Under the pieces are notes generated by a model. The model saw only the letters and a list, made by a program, of their open reading frames with translations. It was not told the DNA's origin and did not search any database. Below, piece by piece: positions 16,839 to 25,023 of a stretch of DNA of 64,000 bases (the stretch's first letter is position 1; the number at the start of each line of letters is the position of its first letter). The DNA is from Micromonospora echinofusca. Lineage in GTDB: Bacteria; Actinomycetota; Actinomycetes; Mycobacteriales; Micromonosporaceae. The position numbers were made by a program, and so were the translations under genes. The stretch is taken from assembly GCF_900091445.1 (NCBI RefSeq), contig NZ_LT607733.1:3364501-3428500 (forward strand), read 5' to 3'.

Positions 16839-17846
16839 TCAGACCGCGCGCGCCACGCAGATCCTGGCGTCGAGGCGGGGCCCGGCCTCGTACAGCAGGT
16901 ATTCCACGCCGCCGTCGGTGCCGAACGTCGGCGACGCCACCCGACCGTTGTCCGAGGCGATCGGCCGGTGGAACACACCGAGGTGGACCTCGCGGTCGAA
17001 GTTGTTGCCGACCTCGGTCAGGTACATGTTGCCGCTGCTGCCGTGATACGCGAGGTACGCGGTGCCGTTGCGCTTCAGCAGGTGCGGCGCGGAGATGTCG
17101 GTGAGCCCGTCGCCCGACGGTGACACCAACGGGTTCGGGGCGAACTGCCAGCCGTTCCAGCCGTTCGGCGACCAGCCCCAGAAGATCTTGCGGGTGCCGG
17201 GGCGGACCGTGTGGGCACCCATGAACACCATCACGTAACGGTTTCCCTTGCCGGCCACCGGGTGCTCGAAGACCCGCGCGTACGAGGTCTCCGTCGTGTT
17301 GGGCACCAGATTCGTCGACAGGATCGGCGTCTCGTTGGTGAAATGGATGCCGTCGGTCGAACGGGCGACCCGGGTCGTGTGGTTCTCGCCGTGGAAGTAC
17401 AGGTAGAACTGCCGCGTCGGCGCGTCCCACACGACGTGCGGCGACGACACGTGGCTCACCGTCGTGGTCGGCAGCACCCGGTCGACGACGGGGTTGCCGG
17501 CGTACTCGGTGTAGGGGCCCTCGAGGCGGTCGGCGTAGGCGAGGCAGATTCCGCCGGGCGCGTCGTGCGGCGCGTAGTAGAGGTAGTAGCGGCCGAGATA
17601 GCCGCTGATCTTGTCGTAGACGCCGCGCACGCACGGGAAGATGAACTCGCCGGTGGGGTTGTAGCGCAACGGTCGGTCGAACGCGTCGCGCACGTACCGG
17701 TAGGTGGGAAAGCCGGCCGGGCCGGCCAACGCCGGCGTGGGCGTCGCGGCGAGACCGGCGCCGGTGGTCGCGGTCGCCATCCCGGCGGCCGCCGCGCCAC
17801 GCAGCAGCGCGCGTCGGGAGAAGGATCCTTCAGGGGTACGCGTCAT
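16839..17846 (-). CDS. Tat-exported five-bladed beta-propeller (glycoside hydrolase-like) protein
   Basis: 335 residues. N-terminal twin-arginine signal FSRRALLRGAAAAG followed by an Ala-rich core and ALAGPA cleavage site, so it leaves the cell folded. The mature part has repeated propeller motifs (YYLYYAPHD, RQFYLYFHGEN, RYVMVFMGA, TAYLAYHGS, GVEYLLYEAG) as in GH43/GH62/GH32-like enzymes. Acidic catalytic residues cannot be fixed by eye. ATG 17846 has GGAGGG 7 bases upstream. A LacI-like operator lies 168 bases upstream, hinting at sugar control. Confidence 0.75.
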   Translation of the reverse strand: MTRTPEGSFSRRALLRGAAAAGMATATTGAGLAATPTPALAGPAGFPTYRYVRDAFDRPLRYNPTGEFIFPCVRGVYDKISGYLGRYYLYYAPHDAPGGICLAYADRLEGPYTEYAGNPVVDRVLPTTTVSHVSSPHVVWDAPTRQFYLYFHGENHTTRVARSTDGIHFTNETPILSTNLVPNTTETSYARVFEHPVAGKGNRYVMVFMGAHTVRPGTRKIFWGWSPNGWNGWQFAPNPLVSPSGDGLTDISAPHLLKRNGTAYLAYHGSSGNMYLTEVGNNFDREVHLGVFHRPIASDNGRVASPTFGTDGGVEYLLYEAGPRLDARICVARAV

Positions 17847-18013
17847 CGCGTTCCCTCCGTTCGTGGGCCGAGCCGACGGGGGCAGGGGAAGCGGGGCGGC
17901 CGTGACGGGTCGGGTGACACCCCACCTCGCCGAGCGGCCGAACGGTGTGCGCGCCCGTCGCGATCGGGCTCGTTGATCGATGAGTCTGCGCGCGCCTGCT
18001 TCGCGGCGTCAAG

Positions 18014-18033
18014 GTGCTAATACGAATTAGCAC
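18014..18033. promoter_or_regulatory. LacI-type operator upstream of the propeller gene
   Basis: GTGCTAATACGAATTAGCAC is an AT-rich 20-base inverted repeat (9-base half sites around CG, one mismatched pair) in a very GC-rich region. A central CG flanked by 9-base arms is the hallmark of LacI-family sites. The rest of the 307-base gap 17847-18153 has no supported gene. Confidence 0.6.
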
Positions 18034-18098
18034 GGCGATCCGGTGAGCCGCGACCGTGCCGCCGGCTGCGCCCGCGCGTGCGGAAGGCGTAAGCGGAA

Positions 18099-18136
18099 CG
18101 CCGGCGCCCGCCCGGGGGTTCGAGCGGGCGCCGGCG
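18099..18136 (-). terminator. Terminator of the SWIM/VWA/MoxR operon
   Basis: Perfect 13-base arms (CGCCGGCGCCCGC and GCGGGCGCCGGCG) around a 12-base loop, starting 18 bases past the stop of the last operon gene. Confidence 0.75.
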
Positions 18137-18153
18137 TGGTCGGCGTCGGCGCG

Positions 18154-20055
18154 TCAGCCGACGGCGGACGCGGTCCAGGAGGACCGGATCAACTCCCGCT
18201 CGGCGGCGGCGAGGTGGACGGTCGCCGCGAGCCAGGCCCAGGCGTACCGGTCGGGATCCGGATCGGTGAGCCGACCGAACGCGTCCCGGCCGCGCCGGTC
18301 GGACTCGTCGGCGAGCGCGGCGGCCAGCGCGGCGGCGGTGGTGAAGCCGGCGCGGCGCAGCGGACCGGCCGGGCCGGCGCCGTCGCCGCGGGCCGCCTCG
18401 GCGACGGCGCGGCGGCCGCCCGCGACGGCCAGCTCCACCAGCCGGCGGACCCGCCACAGCGGGGACTCCGCGACCGCGTCGGCGCCGACGGCGAGCACCG
18501 GTCCGGTCGTCGCGGCCGGGTCGCGCGGCGGCAGGTGCCCGCCCTGGATCTCGTCGTAGCCGAGGTCCGCCCGGCCGTGCCAGTCCGGCGGCAGCCGGAG
18601 CGTCGCGGCGGCACCGGGCACCGGGCCGACCGCGAGCGGACGCAGCGTGCTGGCCCGGTCCGGGTCCAGCCGGCCGACCACCCGCACCCGCAGGCCGGGC
18701 CGGGAGGCGAGCCGCCGCAGGTTGGCAACGTGGGCCAGCCCCGGGTGTGCGTCGACGGGCACCAGCCGGATCAGCGGCCCGTCCGGCACCGGCGCGCGCT
18801 CCGCTGCGGCGTCGGTGGCGGGGGCCAGCTCGCGGGCCAGCACCTGGTCGCCGACGGCGCCCACCACCACCAGGTCGCCGCCGACGAGCGCGGTGCCCGC
18901 CCGGCCCGGGTCCTCCGGGTCCTCGGTGGCGAGCTGGGCGGTCACCACCTCGGCGAGCGGGCGGGCGAACAGTTCCGCCAGCGCTCCGGTGGCCCAGTCG
19001 GTGCCGGCGAGCGGCGTGGCCCGCACGCCCTTGCCGGCGCCGAGCCGGCCGTCCGGGGAGACGGTGGTGCCGGTGATCCGCAGGCCGCCGCGGGACAGTA
19101 CCGCGTGGTTGACCGAGACCGCGCCCATCTCGGTGACCGCCCGGGCGCAGTCCCGGGCCCGGTCCGGCCCGCCCGGTTTCACGTCGCCGAAGGAGAGCTG
19201 ACGGCCGTCGGCGGCGAGCAGGTGGGTGACCACCCCGGCGTACCCGGTCGCGCTGATCACCGGCTCCCGGCAGACACCGTGCACCTCCAGCGTGCCGTCC
19301 GGCTGGTAGGCCCGCCGCAGGACGCCGACCAGCGCCGGGTCGGGATCGCCGGCGGCCAGCCGGCCCGCGACGTACAGCAGGTCGTGCAGCACCTCGACGA
19401 GCTCGGCCAGCCGGTGGCCGTTCTGTCGTCCCCGCTGCGCGCGCAGGCCACGCACCGTGCGCAGCGCGGCGCTCTCGGCCCGCGGCAGGCCGGCGAGCCG
19501 GGCGCCGTGGGCGGCCCGCAGCAGTTCGGCCTGCGGCACCGCCCCGGCGGCCGGCACGCCGGCCGAGAGCACCGCCGCGCCCGCCCGCCACAGCGCGTCG
19601 GCGGCGGCCCGTTGCGCCTTCGTCGGTGCCGCGCCAGCCGACTTCCTGGTACGCCCGGTGCGGCCGGACGCCGCGTCGGCGCGGTCCGGCGTCGGGGACG
19701 CGGCGGCGGTGGTCGGCGGACCGGGGTGGCTGCCCGGATCGGCGACCGGGCAGGCCAGCAGGACGGCGGTGCGGTGCAGGCAGCGGGGCGAAAGCAGGCA
19801 GCTGCACCGCGCCTGGTCCGGGTCGGTGACCGCGCCTGCCGGTCCGGGCGTCAGGGTGACCAGCGCCTCCGGTCCGCAGTCGACCGACACGCCCCCGTCG
19901 AGGGGCCCGACCGGTACGCCGGCCAGCCGCTCGACGGCGGCGTCCAGCCGCTTGTGCAGCCGGGACGGCAGGGCCGCCACCGCCGCGGCGGCGACGGCCG
20001 GCAGCACCGCCGGCAACCGGTCGGTGTCCACGGTGGTGGCGGTGCGCTGCGTCAA
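18154..20055 (-). CDS. SWIM zinc-finger family protein (YehQ-like)
   Basis: 633 residues. The SWIM finger is CSCLLSPRCLH at residues 84-94 (CxCx5CxH), a zinc site thought to bind DNA or proteins. After an Ala/Pro/Thr linker the remainder is mainly alpha-helical with a beta-rich middle (VISATGYAGVVTHLLAADGRQLSFGDV). TTG 20055 is chosen as start: it overlaps the preceding stop as TTGA and sits 6 bases after GGAGG. No ATG or GTG fits as well. Last gene of the five-gene operon. SWIM proteins recur beside MoxR/VWA/DUF5682 genes, as in E. coli yehL-M-P-Q. Confidence 0.85.
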   Translation of the reverse strand: MTQRTATTVDTDRLPAVLPAVAAAAVAALPSRLHKRLDAAVERLAGVPVGPLDGGVSVDCGPEALVTLTPGPAGAVTDPDQARCSCLLSPRCLHRTAVLLACPVADPGSHPGPPTTAAASPTPDRADAASGRTGRTRKSAGAAPTKAQRAAADALWRAGAAVLSAGVPAAGAVPQAELLRAAHGARLAGLPRAESAALRTVRGLRAQRGRQNGHRLAELVEVLHDLLYVAGRLAAGDPDPALVGVLRRAYQPDGTLEVHGVCREPVISATGYAGVVTHLLAADGRQLSFGDVKPGGPDRARDCARAVTEMGAVSVNHAVLSRGGLRITGTTVSPDGRLGAGKGVRATPLAGTDWATGALAELFARPLAEVVTAQLATEDPEDPGRAGTALVGGDLVVVGAVGDQVLARELAPATDAAAERAPVPDGPLIRLVPVDAHPGLAHVANLRRLASRPGLRVRVVGRLDPDRASTLRPLAVGPVPGAAATLRLPPDWHGRADLGYDEIQGGHLPPRDPAATTGPVLAVGADAVAESPLWRVRRLVELAVAGGRRAVAEAARGDGAGPAGPLRRAGFTTAAALAAALADESDRRGRDAFGRLTDPDPDRYAWAWLAATVHLAAAERELIRSSWTASAVG

Positions 20056-23000
20056 CGTGATCCTCCGCGGATGCGGTCGCCCACCCAGCGGGCGAGTTCG
20101 AGCGGACTGAGGGCGGCGACCGGCATTCCGGCCGCGACGAGCTGCTGGGCGACCGGCACCGAGTAGCAGGGCGCTCCCCTGTCGTTCAGCGCGGCACAGC
20201 CGAGCACGTGCACGCCGGAACTGACCAGCGTGCGGACCTCGCCGAGCAGCCCGGCCAGCGGGTAGCCCTCCTCGAAGTCGCTGACCACGGCGACGATGGT
20301 GCGGCTCGGCACGGTCACCAGCGAGCGGGCGGCGGCCAGCCCGGCGGCGATGTGCGTACCACCGCCGACGCGCACCTCCAGCAGCAGCGACAGTGGGTCG
20401 TCGACCCGGTCGGTCAGGTCGACCACCTCGGTGGAGAAGGCGAGGAAGTGGGTGGACAGGGCGGGCACCCCGGCCAGCACGGCGGCGGTCAACGCCGACC
20501 ACACCACCGACGCCTCCATCGAGCCGGACACGTCGACCACCAGCACCAGCCGCCAGTCGGCCTCCTTGCGCGTGCGGCTGTTGAAGACGGGGCGCTGCGG
20601 CACCACCACCGTCCGGCCGTCGCCGAGGCGCTGGGTGTGCGCCAGGTTCGCCCGCAGCGTACGGGCGAGGTTGATCCGGCCGCCGGGGCGGCGGGACGGA
20701 CGCGGGTTGGTCAGCCCCGTCAGCGCCGGGCGGACCTGGGTGGCCAACTGCTTCGTCAGCTCCTCGACCAGCCGCCGCACCAGTGGACGCAGCTTGGCCA
20801 GCTGCCCCTCGGGCAGCCCGCCGGCCAGCGACAGCACCGAGGTCAGCAGCTCCATCGACGGGCGTACCGCGGCGGGGTCGAGCTCGGTGAGCACGTCGGT
20901 ACGGCCGTCCTCGGCCGCCCGGGCGATGACCTCCTCGCGGACCGCGGTGCCGAACAGCGCCTCGAGTTCGTCGGCCCACTCGCGGGCGGTCGGGAAGGAC
21001 GCCTCCTGGCCGCCGCCGGCCGCCTGCCCGAGGTCGGTGGCGCCCTCGCCCTGGCCCGCCCCGTACAGCTCGTCCAGGGCGCGGGCGTAGCGACGGGCGT
21101 CGGCCGGCAACCGGTCGGGTTGGCGGCCGAGCAGCAGCCGCCACCGGTCGGTGGGGGTGAGCCCGGCCTCGGGGGTGTCCGGCCCGGGTGCGGCCTCGAC
21201 CTCGGCGTCGGCGCAGCCACTCGGCGCGCCCGGGACGGGGATGTGGCGGGCGAGCAGGGCGGCCCGGCCGGCCGCGTCGGCGGCGGCCCAGCGGGCCAGC
21301 AGCTCGGGCGGGGCGGACAGGCTCAGATCGAGCCGGTCGCCGAGCCGGTCGGTGACGGTGTGCAGCAGCCGGTCCCGGGCCGCCGGGGTCAGCACGTCGA
21401 ATCCGCCGCGCAGCGCCGGCAGCCGGTCCAGGAAGTCGGCGTCGGGAAGCCGCTCGACGCGTTCCAGCAGCGGGTCCAGCGCGGCCGGGGCGGACTGCAG
21501 CAGCGGGTGCGCCGCGGTGAGCAGACCGCCGAGCAGCCGGTGCAGGTGCCGGCGGGTGTCCGGTCCGGTCGCCGCGTCGACCCAGCCGGCCACCCGGGTC
21601 CCCAGGGTCTCCAGGTCGGTCAGGTCGAGCAGCACCCGGGCGGCCAGGGCGGCGCCCTGGATCAACGGCGAGCCGGCGCGGGCCAGGTGGTCGAGGGCCT
21701 CGTCCAGGCGCAGCCCGATCCGGTCCTCGCCGGCGCGGACCGCGAGGTCGACCAGCGCGGCGGCGTCGGCCGGGACGTCGCTGCCGGCCAGGCCGGGCAA
21801 CCCGCGTACCGCCGCGTCCAGCAGCACGACCGTCAGCTCGGCCGCCCGGGCCCGGCCGTCGGCGGTGGTGCCGGGCAGGTGTTCGCGGCGCAGCGCCTCC
21901 AGCAGGTCCAGCGCGGCCAGCAGCTCGGGCAGCGTGCCGGTGCCCGGCAGCACGGAGGCCGCCAGGTCCAGCCGGTCGGTGACCAGGTCCGGCAGGTCGC
22001 ACCGGGCGGCGTCGCGCAGGCCGACGAGCAGCTGCGCGGCCGTGGGGCCACCGTCGGCGGCCTCCCGGCGGAACCGTTCCCGCAGGGTGCCGGCCGCGGC
22101 CAGCGCCGCGGTCACCCCGCGTACGCCCACCAGGTCCAGCCGGGCCGCCACGGACGGCGTCCAGGCCAGTTGCCAGCGGGTGGTCAGGGCCGCACCGTCG
22201 CCGGTGCCGGACACCGCGATCGCCTCGCCGTAGCCGATGCCGCAGACCTGGAGGCGTTGCAGCAGGATCTCCCGCCGCCCGTCCAGCTCGGTACGCAGCG
22301 GGTCCAGCCGCACCTCGCGGGCCTTGGGGCTGTCCGGGCTGGGCAGCCGCAGTGTGACGAGTTCCGCCTCGACCGCCGGGCCGAGCCCGGAGCGCGGCGT
22401 ACCGGGGGCGACGCGGCCCCGCTCGGCGCCGACCAGCACGGTCTCCAGCGCCCGGGCCAGCGCCCGGCCCCGGCCGAGCAGTTCGCCCTGGCCGAGCACG
22501 GTGGTCACCGCCTCCAGCACCTCGCCCCGGCCCGGGGCGGGCAGGTCCCGCAGCCGGGCCAGGTCGTCGGCGAGCCGTACCGTCTCGGTGGCCTCACCGG
22601 TGCCGGCGGTGTGGCCGGCCGCGCGGAGTTCCCGGCACAGGTCGGTGACCGCGCGGGCGGCGGCGGCCCGGATCCGTTCCGGGTCGCCGGCGGCGGTGAA
22701 GACGGACTGCTGCCAGCGCGGGTCGCGGATCCCGGCCGGGTAGCCGGACCGGGAGTCGAGCAGGTCGAAGGCGTACGGCACCAGCGAGGTGACCGCCGTC
22801 GCGCCGTCGGTGGCGGCGGGTCCGGGCGGCGTCGTCACGGACCGGACCGGATCGGTCGCGGCGGGGCCGGGCCGGCCGGGCGCCACGCTGGCGTCGGCGG
22901 CCGGCGCGGCGGCGAGCAGGGCCGGCGCGTGGAAGGCGCCGACGACGGCGGCGACCCGCCGGCCGTCGGCGCCGGCCTCGGCCAGCACCCGGCGCATGTG

Positions 23001-23729
23001 CCGCTCGCGGGCCAGGTCCCGGGCCGGTACGCCGCCGTGGCCGGCGCTGTCGGTGCGCATCGCCCAGCCGACGCCGAGCGCAGCCCGGCGCAGCGCTTCG
23101 GGCGCGCTGCCCGGGGCGCGCACCTCGACCACCCGGTCCCACAGGTCGTCGCCGTCGCGGCCGGTGCCGCTGGCGCTGAGCGCGGCGGCGTAGGAGCGAC
23201 GCAGGCCGGGCACCGGCTCACCGGCGTCCGGCTCGGGCCCGCCACCGGCGGCCGGGTCGGAGTCGGTAGCCGGGCCGGTGCCGGTGGCCGGCTCGGTGCC
23301 GTCGGCGGTCCAGCCGCTGTCGGCCAGCGGCAGGTCGCAGCAGAGCACCTCGACGCCGCGTTGCCGGGCCCAGCGCAGCGCGGCCAGTTCCGGGGAGAAG
23401 TCGGCGAACGGGTAGAAGCCCATCGGGCCGTCCGTGCCGTGGCTGCCGACGAGGGCCAGCGGGGCCCGCGCGGCCGGGTCGGACAGGTACGGCAGCCAGC
23501 GCTGGAAGTCGGCGGGCAGCTCGACGCAGACCACCTCGGCCCCGGCGGCGTCCAGCAGCGCCGGGACCGCCGCCGCCAGCGCCGGGCTGTGGTGCCGCAC
23601 CCCGATCAGGTACGGCCGGAGCGAACCGGCGAGCGCGTCGACCACGGCGCGCGGGTCGGCCGACGTCGGGTCGACGGCCACCGGTCCGGCGGTCGGCGGC
23701 GCGCCGGACGTACGGGAAAGGGTCGTCAC
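20052..23729 (-). CDS. DUF5682 - von Willebrand A fusion protein
   Basis: 1,225 residues. The N-terminal part is DUF5682 (YehM-like): LIGVRHHSPALAAAVP, VVCVELPADFQRWLPYL, GFYPFADFSPELAALRWA and RGVEVLCCDLPLAD. A long helical region follows. The last ~190 residues are a VWA domain with the MIDAS metal site DVSGSM (about 1065-1070), GGGTHIAAG and SDFEEG, as in YehP. In enterobacteria these are two proteins, and here they are one chain. GTG 23729 overlaps the MoxR stop (GTGA). VWA proteins next to MoxR ATPases usually act as substrate adaptors. Cytoplasmic, no signal. Confidence 0.9.
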   Translation of the reverse strand: MTTLSRTSGAPPTAGPVAVDPTSADPRAVVDALAGSLRPYLIGVRHHSPALAAAVPALLDAAGAEVVCVELPADFQRWLPYLSDPAARAPLALVGSHGTDGPMGFYPFADFSPELAALRWARQRGVEVLCCDLPLADSGWTADGTEPATGTGPATDSDPAAGGGPEPDAGEPVPGLRRSYAAALSASGTGRDGDDLWDRVVEVRAPGSAPEALRRAALGVGWAMRTDSAGHGGVPARDLARERHMRRVLAEAGADGRRVAAVVGAFHAPALLAAAPAADASVAPGRPGPAATDPVRSVTTPPGPAATDGATAVTSLVPYAFDLLDSRSGYPAGIRDPRWQQSVFTAAGDPERIRAAAARAVTDLCRELRAAGHTAGTGEATETVRLADDLARLRDLPAPGRGEVLEAVTTVLGQGELLGRGRALARALETVLVGAERGRVAPGTPRSGLGPAVEAELVTLRLPSPDSPKAREVRLDPLRTELDGRREILLQRLQVCGIGYGEAIAVSGTGDGAALTTRWQLAWTPSVAARLDLVGVRGVTAALAAAGTLRERFRREAADGGPTAAQLLVGLRDAARCDLPDLVTDRLDLAASVLPGTGTLPELLAALDLLEALRREHLPGTTADGRARAAELTVVLLDAAVRGLPGLAGSDVPADAAALVDLAVRAGEDRIGLRLDEALDHLARAGSPLIQGAALAARVLLDLTDLETLGTRVAGWVDAATGPDTRRHLHRLLGGLLTAAHPLLQSAPAALDPLLERVERLPDADFLDRLPALRGGFDVLTPAARDRLLHTVTDRLGDRLDLSLSAPPELLARWAAADAAGRAALLARHIPVPGAPSGCADAEVEAAPGPDTPEAGLTPTDRWRLLLGRQPDRLPADARRYARALDELYGAGQGEGATDLGQAAGGGQEASFPTAREWADELEALFGTAVREEVIARAAEDGRTDVLTELDPAAVRPSMELLTSVLSLAGGLPEGQLAKLRPLVRRLVEELTKQLATQVRPALTGLTNPRPSRRPGGRINLARTLRANLAHTQRLGDGRTVVVPQRPVFNSRTRKEADWRLVLVVDVSGSMEASVVWSALTAAVLAGVPALSTHFLAFSTEVVDLTDRVDDPLSLLLEVRVGGGTHIAAGLAAARSLVTVPSRTIVAVVSDFEEGYPLAGLLGEVRTLVSSGVHVLGCAALNDRGAPCYSVPVAQQLVAAGMPVAALSPLELARWVGDRIRGGSR

Positions 23730-24916
23730 CGCAGGCTCTCCCGCAGGTCCCAGAGCCGGCGCCACATCGCCGAGCCGTCCTCGGCGCGGCGGCGGACCGG
23801 GCCGTCCCAGTAGCCGAGCAGCCGGGCGTGGTCGTTCTGGTCGTCCTTGCGCACCACGCCGAGCAGGTGCCCGGGCACCAGGTCGAGCGTGTCCCCGCCG
23901 GGCAGGTACGCGGCCGACAGGCCGAGCGACACCGCCACCTGCACCGCCTCGGCGGTGGACATGACCGTGCCGGGCCGCTCCACGTCCCAGCCCTCGCCCG
24001 AACGACCGGAACGCAGGTCGCGGAACACGGTGACCAGGGCGTCCAGCACCGCGTCGTCCACCGTGTAGGCCGCACCGGCGCGCCGCACGGCGGCGGTGGC
24101 CTGCTGGCGGACCAGGTCGGTCTCGACGTCGGCGTCGGCGATCGGGTGGATCGTCTCGAAGTTGAACCGGCGCTTGAGCGCCGAGGACATCTCCGACACG
24201 CCCCGGTCCCGCAGGTTGGCGGTGGCGATCACGGTGAACCCGGGCAGGGCGCGGATCAGGCCGTCCTCGGTGCCGGACAGCTCCGGCACGTTCATCCGCC
24301 GGTCGGACAGGATGGACACCAGCGCGTCCTGCACCTCGGGCAGGCAGCGGGTGACCTCCTCGATCCGCACCACCCGGCCGCTACGCATCGCGGTCAGCAC
24401 CGGCGAGTCGACCAGCGCCTGCGGAGTCGGGCCCTGCGCCAGCAGCAGGGCGTAGTTCCAGCCGTAGCGGAAGGCGTCCTCGGTGGTGCCGGCGGTGCCC
24501 TGCACGGTCAGCGCGCTGGTGCCGCAGACCGCGGCGGCCAACAGCTCCGACAGCATGGACTTCGCGGTGCCGGGCTCGCCGACCAGCAGCAGGCCCCGCT
24601 CGCCGGCCAGGGTGACCACGCACCGCTCGACCAGGCTCCGCTCGCCGACGAACTTCGCCGCAATGGTCATGCTGGCCGGCAGCTCGGTGCCGTCGGGGCC
24701 GGTACGCCGCTCGGCGGGCAGCTTCAACGCCTCGCCGTCACTGCCCTGGATGAAGGTGACCACGGCGCGCGGGGTCAGCGCCCAGCCCGGCGGCCGGGCC
24801 CCGTCGTCGTACGCGGCCAGGAAGGCCAGCTCGTCGGCGTACCGCTGCTCGGCGGAGAGGACCTGGGCGGCGGTCTCCGGCGCCTCGGAGGGGCGGACAT
24901 GTTCCGTCACGGTCAC
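23726..24916 (-). CDS. MoxR-type AAA+ ATPase (YehL-like)
   Basis: 396 residues. Walker A GEPGTAKS at 113-120, Walker B-like VVRIEEVTR at about 182-190, sensor 1 FTVIATANLRDRG, and an arginine-finger region SSALKRRFNFETIHP. This is the MoxR plan of a chaperone-like ATPase that remodels or inserts cofactors into protein targets, usually with a VWA partner, here encoded next. GTG 24916 has GAGGAA 5 bases upstream. A second GTG lies at 24910. Stop overlaps the next gene (GTGA). Confidence 0.92.
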   Translation of the reverse strand: MTVTEHVRPSEAPETAAQVLSAEQRYADELAFLAAYDDGARPPGWALTPRAVVTFIQGSDGEALKLPAERRTGPDGTELPASMTIAAKFVGERSLVERCVVTLAGERGLLLVGEPGTAKSMLSELLAAAVCGTSALTVQGTAGTTEDAFRYGWNYALLLAQGPTPQALVDSPVLTAMRSGRVVRIEEVTRCLPEVQDALVSILSDRRMNVPELSGTEDGLIRALPGFTVIATANLRDRGVSEMSSALKRRFNFETIHPIADADVETDLVRQQATAAVRRAGAAYTVDDAVLDALVTVFRDLRSGRSGEGWDVERPGTVMSTAEAVQVAVSLGLSAAYLPGGDTLDLVPGHLLGVVRKDDQNDHARLLGYWDGPVRRRAEDGSAMWRRLWDLRESLR

Positions 24917-25023
24917 GGGTGTTCCTCGATCTTCCTCTTGAGGGGGTGTTGCGGGACAGGGGTCGGCGGCGCCGCAACGTCCGGGCAGGTCGTCGCGGGC
25001 ACCGCCGCCCTTTCGGGTACGGG

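Noticed and set aside
17830..18033. 67-codon frame over the LacI-like palindrome
   Set aside because: No family, poor start, and the palindrome explains the AT-rich sequence.
18100..18140. GGGTTCGAGC looked like a tRNA T-arm
   Set aside because: It is the loop of the operon terminator. No acceptor or anticodon arms are present.
20208..23813. 1,201-codon open frame on the plus strand
   Set aside because: Antisense of the DUF5682-VWA gene. Composition is Gly/Arg/Gln-rich with no domain, typical of a GC-rich shadow frame.
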